From Emydura subglobosa (Eukaryota > Chordata > Testudines > Chelidae), in assembly GCA_007922225.1 (NCBI GenBank), contig ML680086.1, forward strand, positions 5,908,997 through 5,972,996: a stretch of 64,000 nucleotides of DNA. The letters run 5' to 3'. A program made the translations under genes and the position numbers. Within the stretch, counting starts at the first letter, position 1; each line of letters begins with the position of its first letter. Shown here piece after piece: positions 21,501-32,600 of this stretch. The notes under the pieces were generated by a model, which worked only from the letters and a program-made list of their open reading frames with translations, had not been told where the DNA came from and ran no database searches.

Positions 21501-24500
21501 GCTCAGTGCATCCTGACATCTTCCCACAAGCTCCTCCTCCCTCACCTGTCTGAGCCATAGAGCTCCCAAGCTTTTGCGATGCCCAAGGCAATCCCTTTGG
21601 ATGGATTATTGTCCAGTAACTTTGAAGCGTCCTTGGATTTCCCCAAAACATTCAATACATGCCTGTGACATAAGAGAAATAATAAATCACATGATGATCC
21701 CAGGTGACACAGCTGACCTTGGATTTGTAAAGCAGAAGTTCTGAGAATTTATGTAGATTAAAAGATTACAACAGGGTGTATACAGCACAAGAGACACAAA
21801 GCGTGCACACTATTGGTTTATTGACACCTCCTCAATGGCTAAGCAGTGAAGCAGTGAAGCCTAGTCTGGCCTTTGTTTCAAAGGCGTTTTCTTACCGATG
21901 CACAGCAGTGGTTCTTGAGGTAAGGCCTCCGAAGCTGGCAGCAATGGTGTTTATTTCAATTTGCTTCAGTGCTGGAGTTCCATCTGCACCATGGTCAACC
22001 ATATAATCAGAACGATTTATTCCTAAGAACACTGACTGAATGAGGGAAAATAAAATGTAAAACATAGCACACTGCCATTCCCCCACACTTCTGATCAGCA
22101 TATTTAGGCCTTTCACTTACCACAGGCCACTTTGACAAATTCACTTAAAACCTCTTTTTCAGGGCTGGATCCAGCAATCTTCACTTAAAGTAAAATAACC
22201 ACTGGTGCAAGTGGAGTTATGGCACAGTAAAGACTGCAAGTTGGGTCCTCAGTCTATTTCCTGCCTTTATTTAGACAGACATCAACTAAAGCCCCTGTCA
22301 TTGTCCTCTTTCATTTGCATCTCATGGCAAGAAAAGATAACTGATGTAACCGAGATACAAACTTAACTGCACAGGCCAGCCCCTAAATGGTACTTCTGAC
22401 ACAGCTACACTGAACTGAAAGCCATCACCATGCTCTTTCAGGACTTTCAGAAGACAACATTACAAGTGTGTATAATCACGGTAGGCTTTCAGACAAGGTT
22501 AGACTGTTTTCAGCAATACCCATCAAGAATACTTAGGCGTGCTTGGTGAATAGTCTCTTGAATTGGACAAGTTACTCTTATGCTGTAACTGGCCAAGATA
22601 CCAGAATCCAAAGAGTAACCCTAAACATCCTCCTAGTGACTGAACAATTCAGAACCAGCCTATGGGAGAGATCTTTCACATTACCAAAAAAACCCCAAAC
22701 ATCCATTATGAAATAAAGGAGGACGGCTGCTGAGAGGTGAGGGGTTTCCTCTGGGATACCTGAGCCAACCCTTCTTTCATAACTTGCTTGTAGATTTTAA
22801 AGAGTTGGGCTGTGAAGTCATCCACTTTGACGGTGCTAGAGAAAAAGAAATATTATACCGATCACTTTCCCTTGTCATGAGGAAGCAATAAATAAATAAA
22901 TAAAAACCGAAGCCCTTGGCTGAGGATATCTGTTACACAGTGGAAACTACAGGACACGCTCTCCAGCACAGTGCACAGGACTGTGGCCCAACCATGCTCT
23001 TGAGCATTAATAAGAGCTGCACAAGCTAAAGCCTCACCTAGGACCATCCTGATCATCTAGTCTGACCTCCTGCACGTTGCAGGCCACAAAACCTCACCCA
23101 CCCACTCCTGTAACAGACACCTAACCTCTGGCTGAGTTATTGAAGTCCTCAAGTTATGATTTAAAGACATGAAGTGACAGAGAATCCACCACTGACAAGT
23201 TTAAACTTGCAAGTGACCCGTGCCCCATGCTACTTAGGTTCTCCCTCCCACGCTCTCCCTCTGCAGCTTCCAGCATGAATCTCTGTGGAAGAAGAGAGAG
23301 AAGACAAACAGGAGAGAGAGAAAAGCAGCAAAGATAAAGGGGAAAGACCAAAGTTCCACCCCCACCCCATTCCCATTGCTGTGTGGTATAATAATTCATC
23401 CAGCAAACTGTAGGGGCCACCACCAAATTCACCTTTTGGTAGCTTCCTGGCTGGCCATGCAGCAAATCACTCTACTCACTGCTGCCAAAACCCTTCAATA
23501 AAAGGCTCTGGCACAAATATTTACGTGTATATTCAACTCCAACCAAGCAGTTTACTTACTAGCAATAAGTGGTTTATCTAACACACTGCACCCCCACCAT
23601 CTTCCAGGCAAGAGCCACACCACAGGAATCCTGGGTGTGGCCACATAGCTGCGGGTAGCAGCTGCCAGGTTGGGGTGTGCACATCTTCTCAGGCAAACAT
23701 GTCCATTTAGCCCTTCAGGTTAGATGGCTAAACTTTTAGTCCCCCTTCTCTCCCCACAAGGGTCGTAACAGTTTGACTTTTGAAACACATTAGTCATATC
23801 TCCATAGTACAACAGCTCTTTGAACACACAAAGTCCCCAGAATACTGGATGGGCAGGGATAGCGACAGATGGAGCTGAAAGTGTGACAGGATTTTCATCA
23901 GAAATTTGGGGCAAGACCTAAGTAACTTGTCTTTGTAGATTATTTTATCAGGTGGGCTCTCAATCAGAACCTGCAACTCTAAGACCCTCCTGGCCATGGT
24001 AATGATGGCCAGAAACAAAACCTTCAGCAAGTAGTGGTACAGACCGCAACATCCTAAGGGCTCAGAGAGTTCGGTTAACACTGAATACAAGTCCCAAGCA
24101 GGCTCCTAGGTGAGAGGATACAAGCCTGTAAGACCATCTAAAGTGGGCTACATAGTGAGGCAACAGAAACCCTTCCCATACCCCATTTTCCTGTATGGAT
24201 CTGGCATCTTTTGCAAGGCCCAGAGAGCCTCAAAAACCTTAACAAAAATAGCTGAAAAACTACTAAATGTAAATATGAATGTAGAATCCAATAAACCTAA
24301 CTACTTAGAGACTACTGGAAACCACTATGAAAACTATTGTGGTGGAGAAAAGAAGTTGGTCTGTGACCAATCTGGCAGACAGATAGCACGACCTTTAAAG
24401 CAATACTCTCTGTCTATAACTTGCAGCGCTTTAGGGGCATGCATAAACTATCAGTGGAGATGACTGAAGGCAGCAACTCAAGAAGTAACAGCAAAAATGG

Positions 24501-26476
24501 ACTAAAATTAAGAGCAATAGAAGCTTTACATTTAAAAAATTTCTTTAGTTAGAACATCTAGTACAATGAATACCTAGCAAGAGTGTGTTCCAGGAATTCC
24601 GCGTTCTGGCTAATATTATCCACAAGCAGGTTAAAATCTTGCTGAACAGCATAGGCTTGTTCAAAGAGGGTGCTTGGTACTATAGACGGAAGCAGTGTAA
24701 AGGGAGCATAATTCACCACCTGCAGAGAAGGGTCAACAATGGAAAAGTCAGTCATTTTCCTCACATTTCCTTTCCCTGACAGACTGGATTGAAGCCCTCA
24801 AAGTGTGGCCCAGTCAGTCCCAATTTAACTTAAGTTATGTTCCCTTTAAATTGGGACTATTCTAGACTAGATCCTTACTTCATTTGTCCTTAAACGGAGT
24901 TTCCCTTAATACGCCACAGGCTGCATGGCCTGAGTTTTGGCATTACTAGCTTTTGAGTGTTTCACTTTACAAAACTTAATATAATGGAATTTGGGTTGGA
25001 AGATGTCAATAGAAACTCCATAGTTAAAGCTGTGCTGAACTCTCCATTTAAAGGAGTAAAATCTCTGTTTCGACTTTAACGATGAAATGTAATTTCCAAA
25101 TTTGCCACCAGTACTGTTCAGAGAACGAATGAATTTTCTAGTATATCCAGTTCTGAAATTTATCCCTGAGGGTCTCATTATTTTTGACTCACTTTAGCTA
25201 CTCAACTCCAGTCACTGCAAATTCCACATTCAATACACCTCTTAACTAGGACCACATCTCAGGCATAAGCCACTTTGAAAATTTAGATTTTATACAGGAC
25301 AAAAGTTATTCTTCTTGTTTGTCATAACTTTTTGGGCGTGCCAAGAGAAGACAAGGCCTCTCTCAGAAGCCAATATGTACGTCTGCTCTGTAACACTGCC
25401 TTCCTACTCCTCACGGTCACGTCCCAGAATTCCCTACATGGATGCAGATTTTAGGGAGACTGACTGGACAGCACAGCCAGCAGCAGAACACAGAGACACA
25501 TTGCAGAGACGTGCTCTATCAGTCAACTCTTCCAATGCAGGGCTGATTAAACAGTCTTCCTCTAGTCTACTCATGGAGATGCAAGACAATTACCAGCCTT
25601 CAGCCAATACACACTCCCCCTCCCTCAAAGGCTGCTGAGGCACCTCATCAGGTCCACAAGCAGCATCCTGGTCCGACAGACTCTGCTTAAAGCTCCAGTA
25701 TAACACCAGAACATCCATCTGGCCATTTACAGGAGATTCACCAGAGGGAGATATTGCCTCCCAAACACAGCTGGTATCCCTAGGGTGACACCATCCTCTT
25801 CTCCTTGTTCAGTGATGGTGGGAGTGGTGACCTGTAGCTGACAGTTCCTGAAAAGCAGAGCCTCCAACTGACAAACCTCCTGGGATTCCCCAGGGGGAAA
25901 CTCTGCTCAGATGAACAAGAGCATCTCCATCACACCAGGACTGCCCCTGGAGAGAGTGAACTTGCAGTACAGATATCCAATAACTAGCCCCCACACCCAA
26001 ACCTTGTGTTTTCCCCATGGACAAATAACAGATTTTCATAATGCAGGTAGGTCTCAGTAGACTACCTTAGCCTGACAACACTTGGCGTTATGGAGTGTAG
26101 CTTACTCTGCTATTGTCTCAACTGTGCTTAGTCTCCCATGGAGCTGTGCAGTTATTGTAAAATAGGGCATATTTCATGGTGATTCAACAAACAAGCCACA
26201 TCACCTGCCGCCACCTGCTTCCCAAGAGTTCATCACCATGGGGCAAAAACCTTGCTGAGTCATTTGATCCTTTTCAAAGAATGTATTATTTCTAGGTGAG
26301 AACATTGACCAGTTAAATAACTTTGCTTTAGAGCTTACATCAGATGAATTGGAATCCTCTTTGGTCCTCATCAGAACTCCTTCAAGCAGTGCGGCATCCA
26401 CAGCAATTGCAGCTGCCTCCCGAATGAGCTGCTCATTGTGCAAAATGTCTTCCCATAGGGCAAGGTGCGCAGTCAT
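15387..26476 (-). CDS. GSS: Glutathione synthetase, 12 coding exons, 477 aa
   Basis: GSS joins gamma-glutamylcysteine to glycine with ATP in the cytosol, the second step of glutathione synthesis. Coding exons (minus strand): 26476-26339, 24719-24574, 22835-22760, 22035-21896, 21662-21546, 21007-20927, 20170-20093, 19279-19213, 18536-18342, 17972-17891, 17096-16907, 15510-15387. All have AG/GT borders, all phases join, and the total is 1434 bp. The protein starts [10 protein letters not shown] and ends LDTPYVI, three residues longer than human GSS. The magnesium and ATP residues are present: E147 and N149 in QIEINTI, K367 and E371 in [13 protein letters not shown], and R453 and K455 in HLLRTK. 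The human equivalents are E144, N146, K364, E368, R450 and K452. No inactivating change is seen. The first, non-coding exon is probably in the 28.4-29.3 kb CpG island. No clear AATAAA was found just after the stop. Confidence 0.97.
15660..15790 (+). repeat. Dispersed amniote repeat in GSS 3' flank region
   Basis: The segment around ATTTGTATTAATGTAGCGCA followed by CCCATTGTACTAGGTG resembles a common interspersed repeat of reptile genomes. It lies in the last GSS intron. The family name is not certain from sequence reading. Confidence 0.45.
16907..17096 (-). CDS. GSS: GSS coding exon 11
   Basis: Acceptor ATCAG, donor GTGAGA. It encodes [26 protein letters not shown] and [12 protein letters not shown], to two bases of Arg437. 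Confidence 0.97.
17205..17345 (+). repeat. Possible LINE remnant in GSS intron
   Basis: One frame reads [12 protein letters not shown] followed by a tryptophan-containing stretch. It resembles the LHWLPVRYRIQFK block found near the C-terminus of several vertebrate LINE reverse transcriptases. Only this short block is readable. Confidence 0.35.
17891..17972 (-). CDS. GSS: GSS coding exon 10
   Basis: Acceptor CACTAG, donor GTATTC. Residues 347-373 with [11 protein letters not shown], bearing the ATP lysine (367) and metal glutamate (371). It ends with one base of Gly374. Confidence 0.96.
18342..18536 (-). CDS. GSS: GSS coding exon 9
   Basis: The longest coding exon (65 codons), acceptor CTTAG and donor GTAAGT. 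It holds [20 protein letters not shown] and [17 protein letters not shown], the most conserved stretch of the family. Confidence 0.97.
19213..19279 (-). CDS. GSS: GSS coding exon 8
   Basis: A 67-bp exon, acceptor TTCTAG and donor GTGGGT. It encodes [19 protein letters not shown] up to Gln281 and ends in phase 0. YYREGY contributes to the substrate pocket in the family. Confidence 0.94.
19795..19870. repeat. Short palindromic MITE-like repeat
   Basis: GGTGAAATCTTGGCCCTGTT on one side and TTGGGACCAAAATTTCATCC on the other form an imperfect inverted repeat around AACTCCCACTGACTT. This self-complementary short repeat is common in sauropsid introns. Confidence 0.5.
20093..20170 (-). CDS. GSS: GSS coding exon 7
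   Basis: Acceptor TTAAAG, donor GTAAGT. It encodes [19 protein letters not shown] and NDRRLY, ending with two bases of Met259. Confidence 0.93.
20927..21007 (-). CDS. GSS: GSS coding exon 6
   Basis: Acceptor TTTCAG, donor GTAATT. It encodes [19 protein letters not shown] and IENELWT, to two bases of Arg233. Confidence 0.94.
21050..21077 (+). repeat. CA and CCCA microsatellite
   Basis: A run of ACACACAC passes into four or more CCCA units, in a GSS intron next to coding exon 6. Confidence 0.9.
21546..21662 (-). CDS. GSS: GSS coding exon 5
   Basis: Acceptor CACAG, donor GTGAGG. It encodes [16 protein letters not shown] and the conserved [20 protein letters not shown], to residue 205 plus two bases of Arg206. 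Confidence 0.95.
21896..22035 (-). CDS. GSS: GSS coding exon 4
   Basis: Acceptor TTCAG, donor GTAAG. Residues 121-167 include [10 protein letters not shown] and the metal-binding [15 protein letters not shown] second AG lies three bases downstream, but phase 0 from exon 3 decides this start. Confidence 0.95.
22760..22835 (-). CDS. GSS: GSS coding exon 3
   Basis: A 76-bp exon, acceptor CTCTAG and donor GTATCC. It completes Ser95 and encodes [17 protein letters not shown] up to Gln120, ending in phase 0. Confidence 0.95.
23035..23250 (+). repeat. Interspersed repeat in GSS intron
   Basis: The stretch TGATCATCTAGTCTGACCTC, followed by GTTGCAGGCCACAAAACCT and later AAGTGACCCGTGCCCCATGC, matches a very common reptile repeat pattern. 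It may be related to a CR1 or SINE 3' end. The family was not resolved. Confidence 0.45.
24574..24719 (-). CDS. GSS: GSS coding exon 2
   Basis: Acceptor CTGCAG, donor GTATTC. Residues 47-95, including [16 protein letters not shown] and [13 protein letters not shown]. It ends with two bases of a Ser codon. Confidence 0.95.
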
Positions 26477-26484
26477 TTCAAATG
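26339..26484 (-). CDS. GSS: GSS first coding exon
   Basis: The acceptor CCTTAG lies just before 26,484. Eight untranslated bases (CATTTGAA) precede the ATG at 26,476. It encodes residues 1-46 and ends NSSD with donor GTAAGC. The ATG is placed as in vertebrate GSS, and no in-frame upstream ATG exists within this exon. Confidence 0.93.
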
Positions 26485-26919
26485 CTAAGGAAGGCAGAAA
26501 AGAAGTCACTCACAAGACAGGGGAGGGGTCAGAGTCCAGCATTCTTTACCTGTCCGTCCTAACAATTCCTGCTTAGTAGATGATGGTGGTAAGGTGCCAG
26601 GGTGGTTTCATTTTAAATTAGACACAGATGAACTGCAGTTTTCTTCTACCTTTGGCAAGTTCCCTTCTGTCATGAAGTCTGGTCTGGACACCAGAGGTGA
26701 TATATTCTGGGCTTCTGAACAGGATGGGGAATCTTAGCATGCTATGAGCCTTAGTTAGCAGTCCTTACTCAAGCAAAACTCATATTAACTTCACCAGAAG
26801 ATTTGCCTAAGTGCCAAACATGGCCTCATACCAGGCATTGTAACTATATTCCTGGGACTTTCAACACAGCTAATTGCCCTAGCAGAGGGCTCAACAAATT
26901 TGCTTCCGAGTTAGGGGCC

Positions 26920-27145
26920 AGCCCAAAAATTAAGGAGCCAGACAACGTGGGCTCAGCAGCGGGTCACCATGGCCGGAGAGCAGCAGCTGTTCTCCCCTCC
27001 TGGCCCCGCCCCTTCCCACAACGTGGGCCCAGCGGCAGGGTGCCCTGGCTGGACGCGTCGGCCGCTCCCCCAGAAAAAAACTAGGCGCCAGACTTAAATT
27101 TCTAGGCGCCATGGCGCCTGGGGTTTGTCGAGCCCTGCTCTAGCA
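26920..27145 (-). repeat. GC-rich dispersed repeat
   Basis: On the minus strand it starts AGAGCAGGGCTCGACAAACC and contains the palindrome AGGCGCCATGGCGCCT. It forms a GC-rich island in AT-rich intron sequence with sharp borders, so it is likely an insertion. Open frames in it are a composition effect. Confidence 0.35.
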
Positions 27146-27149
27146 TCAC

Positions 27150-28220
27150 CTATTAAAATAAACGTAACAGCTGCATATTTAGAGGGAACAGTATTGCCAG
27201 ATACAGGAAAAACTGTTTTTGTGGGAAGCAGCAAAGCAGATACTCATGTTTTCATAAGCCTTAGAAAACAGATTCAGGAGAGATGCCAAGGACTGACCCG
27301 ACTTTCCCATTTGCACTACAGATTGGTACCTTATTTGTAACCATCCAGAACACACTTAGAATACAGTTCCTAACTATGAGGCTGTACTTTTTTTACCCTG
27401 CTTGTGAACAGGGCTGTAACACAAGCATCAGGCTACCTCATGACTACCAACCTGCATCTGTGCAATTTCCTCTCTATTGCCAGAACAGTATTGGAGAGGT
27501 ACCAGCATGCACCAAAAACCATGTTTGCACCACAGAGATATAGTGGAACCTCCCCTCCCCAAATCATGCAGTGTTAATGCAGTGAACTATGTTAGTGAGG
27601 TAATGGTGTCAGATGAGTATGTCAACGTTTCTAATTACACTTAATATAGTCTTATATTGTGCATGGAAGTGGCCCCTCCGGAGCAGGGTTGAGGTCTACT
27701 GGTGAAGCAGCATGTATGTGGGAAGCTTGCATCATCATTGCTCATGTTGCACTAGCTCTGCAGATAAACAGAGGAATTACAGACTCCTCAGGGCATAGAT
27801 CATGGCTTCTTTAAGTGTCTTACAAAGCACTCCACACATTCATCACAGCACTCAATAAAAATAACAGAAGTGTCAATGGAGCCTTTCTAACACAGCTCTC
27901 CTCCAGGTGAAAATGTGCCTTGAAAGAGGACTGCACAAGGATACAATAGCTATATAGGACACCTGCTTTACAAAGGAGTCGATCATTTATCTGGGCAAGT
28001 TAAAACAGACACACTTCAGTTTTTAGGGTGTGTGCTTCTCAGCTGACATATACAAAGCCCACTGAAGTGCTTCTTGTTGGCCAAACCACACCACATGCTA
28101 ATGTGTGTGCTATTTTGTTTATCGAATAGCTTATAAACAATAAGCCATTTAAAGTATGTAAGTTCAGTTCATGACCTACCCATCCAAATAAACTAGTCCT
28201 ACTGGAACAAAAGAAAAGGT
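27150..28220. other. GSS 5' intron sequence, no gene seen
   Basis: AT-rich sequence between the first coding exon and the CpG island, presumed to be the first intron of GSS. No exon-like frame with splice sites was found. Confidence 0.5.
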
Positions 28221-28224
28221 GGGG

Positions 28225-28385
28225 TGGGGGTGGAATCTCCAGCCTTAGAGGTTTTTAAGGCCCGGCTTGACAAACCCTGGCTGGGACAGTTTAGGTGGGG
28301 TTGGCCCTGCTTTGAGCAGGGGGCTGGACTAGATGTAACCTCCTGAGGTCCCTTCCAACCCAAATCTTTAAATCTTCTATGAGTC
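28225..28385 (+). mobile_element. CR1 LINE 3' tail fragment
   Basis: The end of the RT frame (VESPALEVFK-like, then AGLTNPG-like) is followed by the CR1 3' UTR: GCTTTGAGCAGGGGGCTGGA, TCCTGAGGTCCCTTCCAACC and a TTCTATGAGTCT end. It matches the 3' end of the CR1 at 1030-1177 almost base for base in these blocks. Confidence 0.9.
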
Positions 28386-28399
28386 TATCTCAGGCAGCC

Positions 28400-29660
28400 T
28401 GTGACCGGCTGGAGCCTACAAGGCTCCCTCCCACGTTCGCTCAGCAGATCCGAGGCTCCTGGCTCCTTTGTGCCTCCCGTGCATGCTGCAGGTCCCCGCC
28501 CGCCCACAGCCCGGCTACGCCAGCAACACTCCGGGCAGGGCTCCCCACTGGGCGCATCCGCTCGCCAGGCCCCGCGCACGCTGCTAGGGGAGCGAGGAGC
28601 GAACAGCCCAGCGGGCGGCCCCGGGGGCAGAGGGCCGGACCCCCCTCGACCGGGCAGGGCCAGCTCGCATTGCGAGGCCCCGTGCGGGAACCCTCGCCCC
28701 CCAGGCGGGCAGCCCTGCGCGGCGGGAAAGGGCAGGGCGGCCTCAGCTCTCCGGGGTGGGGGACAGGTCCCCGCGTGCCCCCCGAACCGCCCCCACCAGG
28801 AAAGCGACAGGCCCCGGTACCTCTCTCGCGGCACCCCCCGAGTCCAATCCCGGACACCGACCCAGGCAAAGTTAACTCGGCGGCGGCGGCGGCGGCGGCT
28901 GCTTGCTCAGCTCCCCCTTCGATTGGACAAACCTGCGACCTATCACCGCCCACAACAGCACAGCGCGACCGCCTTCTCCCATGATTAGCAGGAGAGCGGA
29001 CCCATCACCGTGAAGTACCGGGGACAGGGCGCGAGCGGGCCAATCCGGGAGCAGTTGCCGGAGGAATCGATCCTACCGAGCAAGGTTCCCTGTGGAGACC
29101 CACCCGCGCGCGCCTGTTGGGCCGGGGGGGCTCCGGCCGCGGGGTGGCCCCCTGCGGGCTGAGCAGCTCTCCAGGCCCTGGCGGCTCCACTCACAATACG
29201 CGGCTTTGAGCCCATGTTGGGCTTGTTTGGGTGGCACCGAGCCGCTTATGCCACTTCCGGTCCGGTTCCAACCGGAAACGGAAGTGCAAATCGGCCATGT
29301 TTGCGTAGAGTGGGGTAGAACGTAGGGCCGGTTTGGTCGGGGCGCGTGCCGCTGACTGGCTTGGCCGCTGGGTTTGATGCCGCGTGTGTCTGCTGCGCCG
29401 CGTGGCCGTGCCTGCCCCGGCAGCGTCTCTCTCAGGCGGTTACACGAAGGCCTGCCCCGCATCCGGCCCATTTTCGCCACGTGTTGAGAGCTGCTCCAGC
29501 GGTGACTTGCCCGCTGCACCATCAGTGCCCGCTGCTCAGCTGCCCCTTGCCCAGTCCAGCGCCTGCCAGGCCTGCTCCACCCTCTTCTAGCCACTCCTCC
29601 TGCTGCCAAAGTCCGGAGGAGGGGAACCCTGCTTAATGGGAGCGTCTGTGGCCAGCTGGA
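28400..29660. promoter_or_regulatory. GSS: CpG island, probable GSS promoter
   Basis: The sequence turns abruptly CG-rich, with many CpG dinucleotides and a (CGG)n run at about 28,880-28,898. On the minus strand a CCAAT box occurs in GTCCAATCGAAGG at about 28,918-28,932. Another GATTGG/CCAAT pair lies near 29,040. GSS is the only gene that runs away from this island on the minus strand, so its untranslated first exon should lie here. The exact start and donor cannot be decided by eye. The long open frames in the island are by-products of GC content. Confidence 0.7.
29252..29300. promoter_or_regulatory. Inverted ETS-type sites and YY1-like site
   Basis: CACTTCCGGTCCGGTTCC is followed by an imperfect inverted copy ending AACCGGAAACGGAAGTG, giving ETS-type GGAAGTG cores facing both ways. 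GCCATGTTTG, a YY1-like site, follows at about 29,296. This layout is typical of bidirectional CpG promoters. Confidence 0.5.
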
Positions 29661-29699
29661 GCAGGCAGGGTTCCTTGCTTGTCAGCCCTTGAAGTCTCT

Positions 29700-29830
29700 T
29701 CCCCTCTCAGTTCAATGTCTTCTCAGTACCTAGAGAGAGAAGGTGGGAGGTAATTCCTTCTGTTGGATCAACTTCTGGTAGCGAGAGAGACAAGCTTTTG
29801 AGCTACAAAGGTCTCCCCGCTAGCTACACA
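29700..29830 (+). repeat. Dispersed repeat, copy 1
   Basis: Contains AGAGAGAAGGTGGGAGGTAA, TTGGATCAACTTCTGGTAG and GACAAGCTTTTGAGCTAC. A related copy lies at 42,850-42,945. It is a widespread vertebrate repeat of uncertain class. Confidence 0.5.
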
Positions 29831-30551
29831 GCTTTGCTTCATGCTTCCAACTTCTCTCACTACTGAAGAATTACTAGGGCAATTTTTGGCAGTGGAGGCG
29901 CACGTCTTGAGACAGAAAGTGATCCACAGGTTGATAATAGGTTCCGCCGTGGCCCCAGTCTGGGATGCTGTGTTTAATGCTGAACTTTTTCTTAACCTCA
30001 GAGGTTTCAGTGTTGCTATGACTGGCTCAGCTCCCCTGGGGCTAGTGAAAGTGGGAGCACTAACATAGACCGGCTACATCTGCTTTTACCACTATTGCCC
30101 AATTCTGCTTAATGCAGATTTAGTGGACACTGCTAAAAATCCAAGAGGCCAAGAGCTTATAACCGCAGTCCCACCATTGGAGCTACACCAATACTACAGC
30201 AAGTGTGGGAGATTTTAAGAAAAAACTCAGACACTAGCCAGAGAGAAAGAATCTAAGCAAAACACTTTCATTTAAAAGCACTCAGCACCTCCACAAATGT
30301 CTGCTCTTTGCAGTTCGTGAATCTTCATCTATTGAATTAAACCTGTATAGATAAATGGTGAGTGGTGTCGCTCATGAAGTAGGTTTTCCTGGCACTGAGG
30401 AAAGAATGAGATATTTGGGAGGGGAAAAAACTTTTTAATGATAGTGTGGCTTTTAAGAACACCTAGGGAAGCTCTGCCTTAGAACCATTCAGATGGGTGA
30501 AGACACACTTCCTTTCTCTGAGGTCCATGCATGCTAAGAGATCTGCGAATG
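29831..30551. other. No gene seen, 29.8-30.55 kb
   Basis: A frame of 75 residues at 29,841-30,068 (+) contains TEELLGQFLAVEAHVLRQK. It has no matching splice sites or known motif, and may be a remnant. Confidence 0.4.
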
Positions 30552-30961
30552 ATCCAAAGCAGTGGCTTTCAACCTTTCCAGACTACTGTACCTGTTTCAG
30601 GAGGCTGATTTGTCTAATGTACTGCCAAGTTTCACCTTACTTAAAAACCCTTGCTTACAAAATCAGACATAAAAATACAAAGGTGTCACAGCACACTCTT
30701 ACCGAAAAATTGCTTACTTTCTCATTTTTACCATATGTTATAAAATAAATCAATTGGAATATAACTATTGTACTGATATTTCAGTGTATAGTATATAGAG
30801 CAGTATAAATCAGTCATTGTATGAAATTTTAGTTTGTACTGACTTTGCTAGTGTTTTTTATGTAGCCTGTTGTAAAACTAGGCAAATGATGTACCCCCTG
30901 GAAGACTTCTGTGTACCCCCAGAGATACATGTACCCCTGGTTGAGAACCATTGATCCAAAG
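30552..30961. mobile_element. hAT-type non-autonomous DNA transposon with 8-bp target duplication
   Basis: The element (30,560-30,953, 394 bp) starts CAGTGGCTTTCAACC and ends GGTTGAGAACCATTG, an inverted repeat with two mismatches. It is flanked on both sides by the identical octamer ATCCAAAG (30,552-30,559 and 30,954-30,961). Eight-base duplications and CAGTGGTTCTCAACC-type ends mark hAT elements. It has no coding capacity. Confidence 0.92.
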
Positions 30962-32600
30962 TACCTGCTCAACAGAAGGATACTTCAAGTACAAGAAGGT
31001 GTCAGACCTAACTGGTGTCAAACTGCTTCCCATGATCAAAAAGGTCATGGTGCAGATATTTTACACATGGTAAAGAGACAGCACTGCAGAGCCCATCCAC
31101 ACCTTGCTTCAGCCCCATCAGCATTATTGGTCTGTACTTCTCTGATCTCACTGCTTGTAAGAGCTCTGATTAAGCTCATGAACGACCAAGCAGTGACATT
31201 TCCAGTTGCCACTGTCTGGCCAAGAAGACTCTGGTGTACCAGTCATTAGTGAGCTACTGATCTCACTATTGCATGCCATGGGTCTTCCGTTTCAAAGTCT
31301 AGTGCTGTAGCAACGCCTGTTTTGTTGTTTTGGTTGCTGTGAAGCACAGATTAACTAGGGGGCATTATACTTCAATGTAGTGACAGATGCGAATACATTT
31401 TTCAGGAAAAAATCCTCCTATAAATAGGGAGAAAGTTTGATTCACAGGTGCTAGGAAAAAAGCCAGAGTTAATCAAAGGCTTGAATCCCTGCCACCCAGG
31501 AACTCCTGCAGAAAAGGAGGCATAAAAATGCATCTTCATACTCAGCAGGTATGCTCTGTGTATATCAGAGCTGGAGCTGATGGTGACAAATACAAAATTT
31601 TATTCCTATTAACTTAAGAGCCAACCACAGTTGCAAGGCATGTGGCAATTCTCCAAAAAGGGCCATCTTTTTGGAGTTTAATGTACCCACCCTACACACA
31701 TCCACATCATATATTATTTGAAAGCTTAGTTTATGTACATTTAGATGAGATACAAGGTAGCACTCTCAAGTGGTGCTGTAAGCCTGCCGATGAGGTGAAA
31801 CAATGGTACCCAAAATGAGAAAGTCATTTTTTGCATAGTTCCAGAAACACTACAACATGACTGACTTTTTTTTTTTTTTAAACTGTTTAAGTTAAAATTA
31901 ACATCGTAATGTGGTGTTTATTGGTTACAGGTACCAAAGGAGAATGTATTAAAAGATTTGTATTGGTTTTGCATGGGCAAATATTTTTTTCAGGAATGAT
32001 TAAGCTGTTTAGCATGTGGCAAGAATGGCAAATAGCAACATTTTCCAATATACTAACATGAAATGCTTTAACGTCACATATTCTTAATTGTCAGAGTATC
32101 TCACATGTGATACTAATAGTTTTCTATATTTTCAATTGAAATTTGCAGAACAGATCAGTCTCACTCTGAAGGTTGCGCACTAGCAGTAATAGACTGGGTG
32201 CCACAGTTTGTGCTGAGTAGATATAAATGTACATGAATTCCTAATGTAAAGCTTCTCCATTTGTAAGCTTTTGTACATGCCATGTGGCATCTAGTCTGCC
32301 TGATAAAAGGTTTTAATTTGTAATTGCCTATGCATGCAATACTAACCTTTGAAATATTCTAGACGCTAGCTTTTAATTCAGTGACATGCACAGGACAGTG
32401 TTAGTGTTAGAGATGATAATACACAGCTTTATATTGGGCTTCAAACAAAGTGCTCACTAAATAATGGCAATTTTGATACTAACAGATCTAATTTATATCT
32501 ACATTGGCACAAGTCTGTTCACTTGAAAAAAATAAAAACGGTGCTAGTGGTGATAGTAAAGCTAATGATATACTTTGGGAATTTTAACTCTACAAGTAAA
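30962..32600. other. No gene seen, 30.96-32.6 kb
   Basis: AT-rich sequence. A 112-residue plus-strand frame (30,911-31,249) overlaps the end of the hAT element and shows no motif. A poly(T) tract occurs near 31,867-31,880. Confidence 0.5.

Noticed and set aside
28379..28988. Long open frames of 149-201 residues on both strands
   Set aside because: They overlap in several phases within a CpG island and are Pro/Gly/Arg-rich; this is a base-composition effect.
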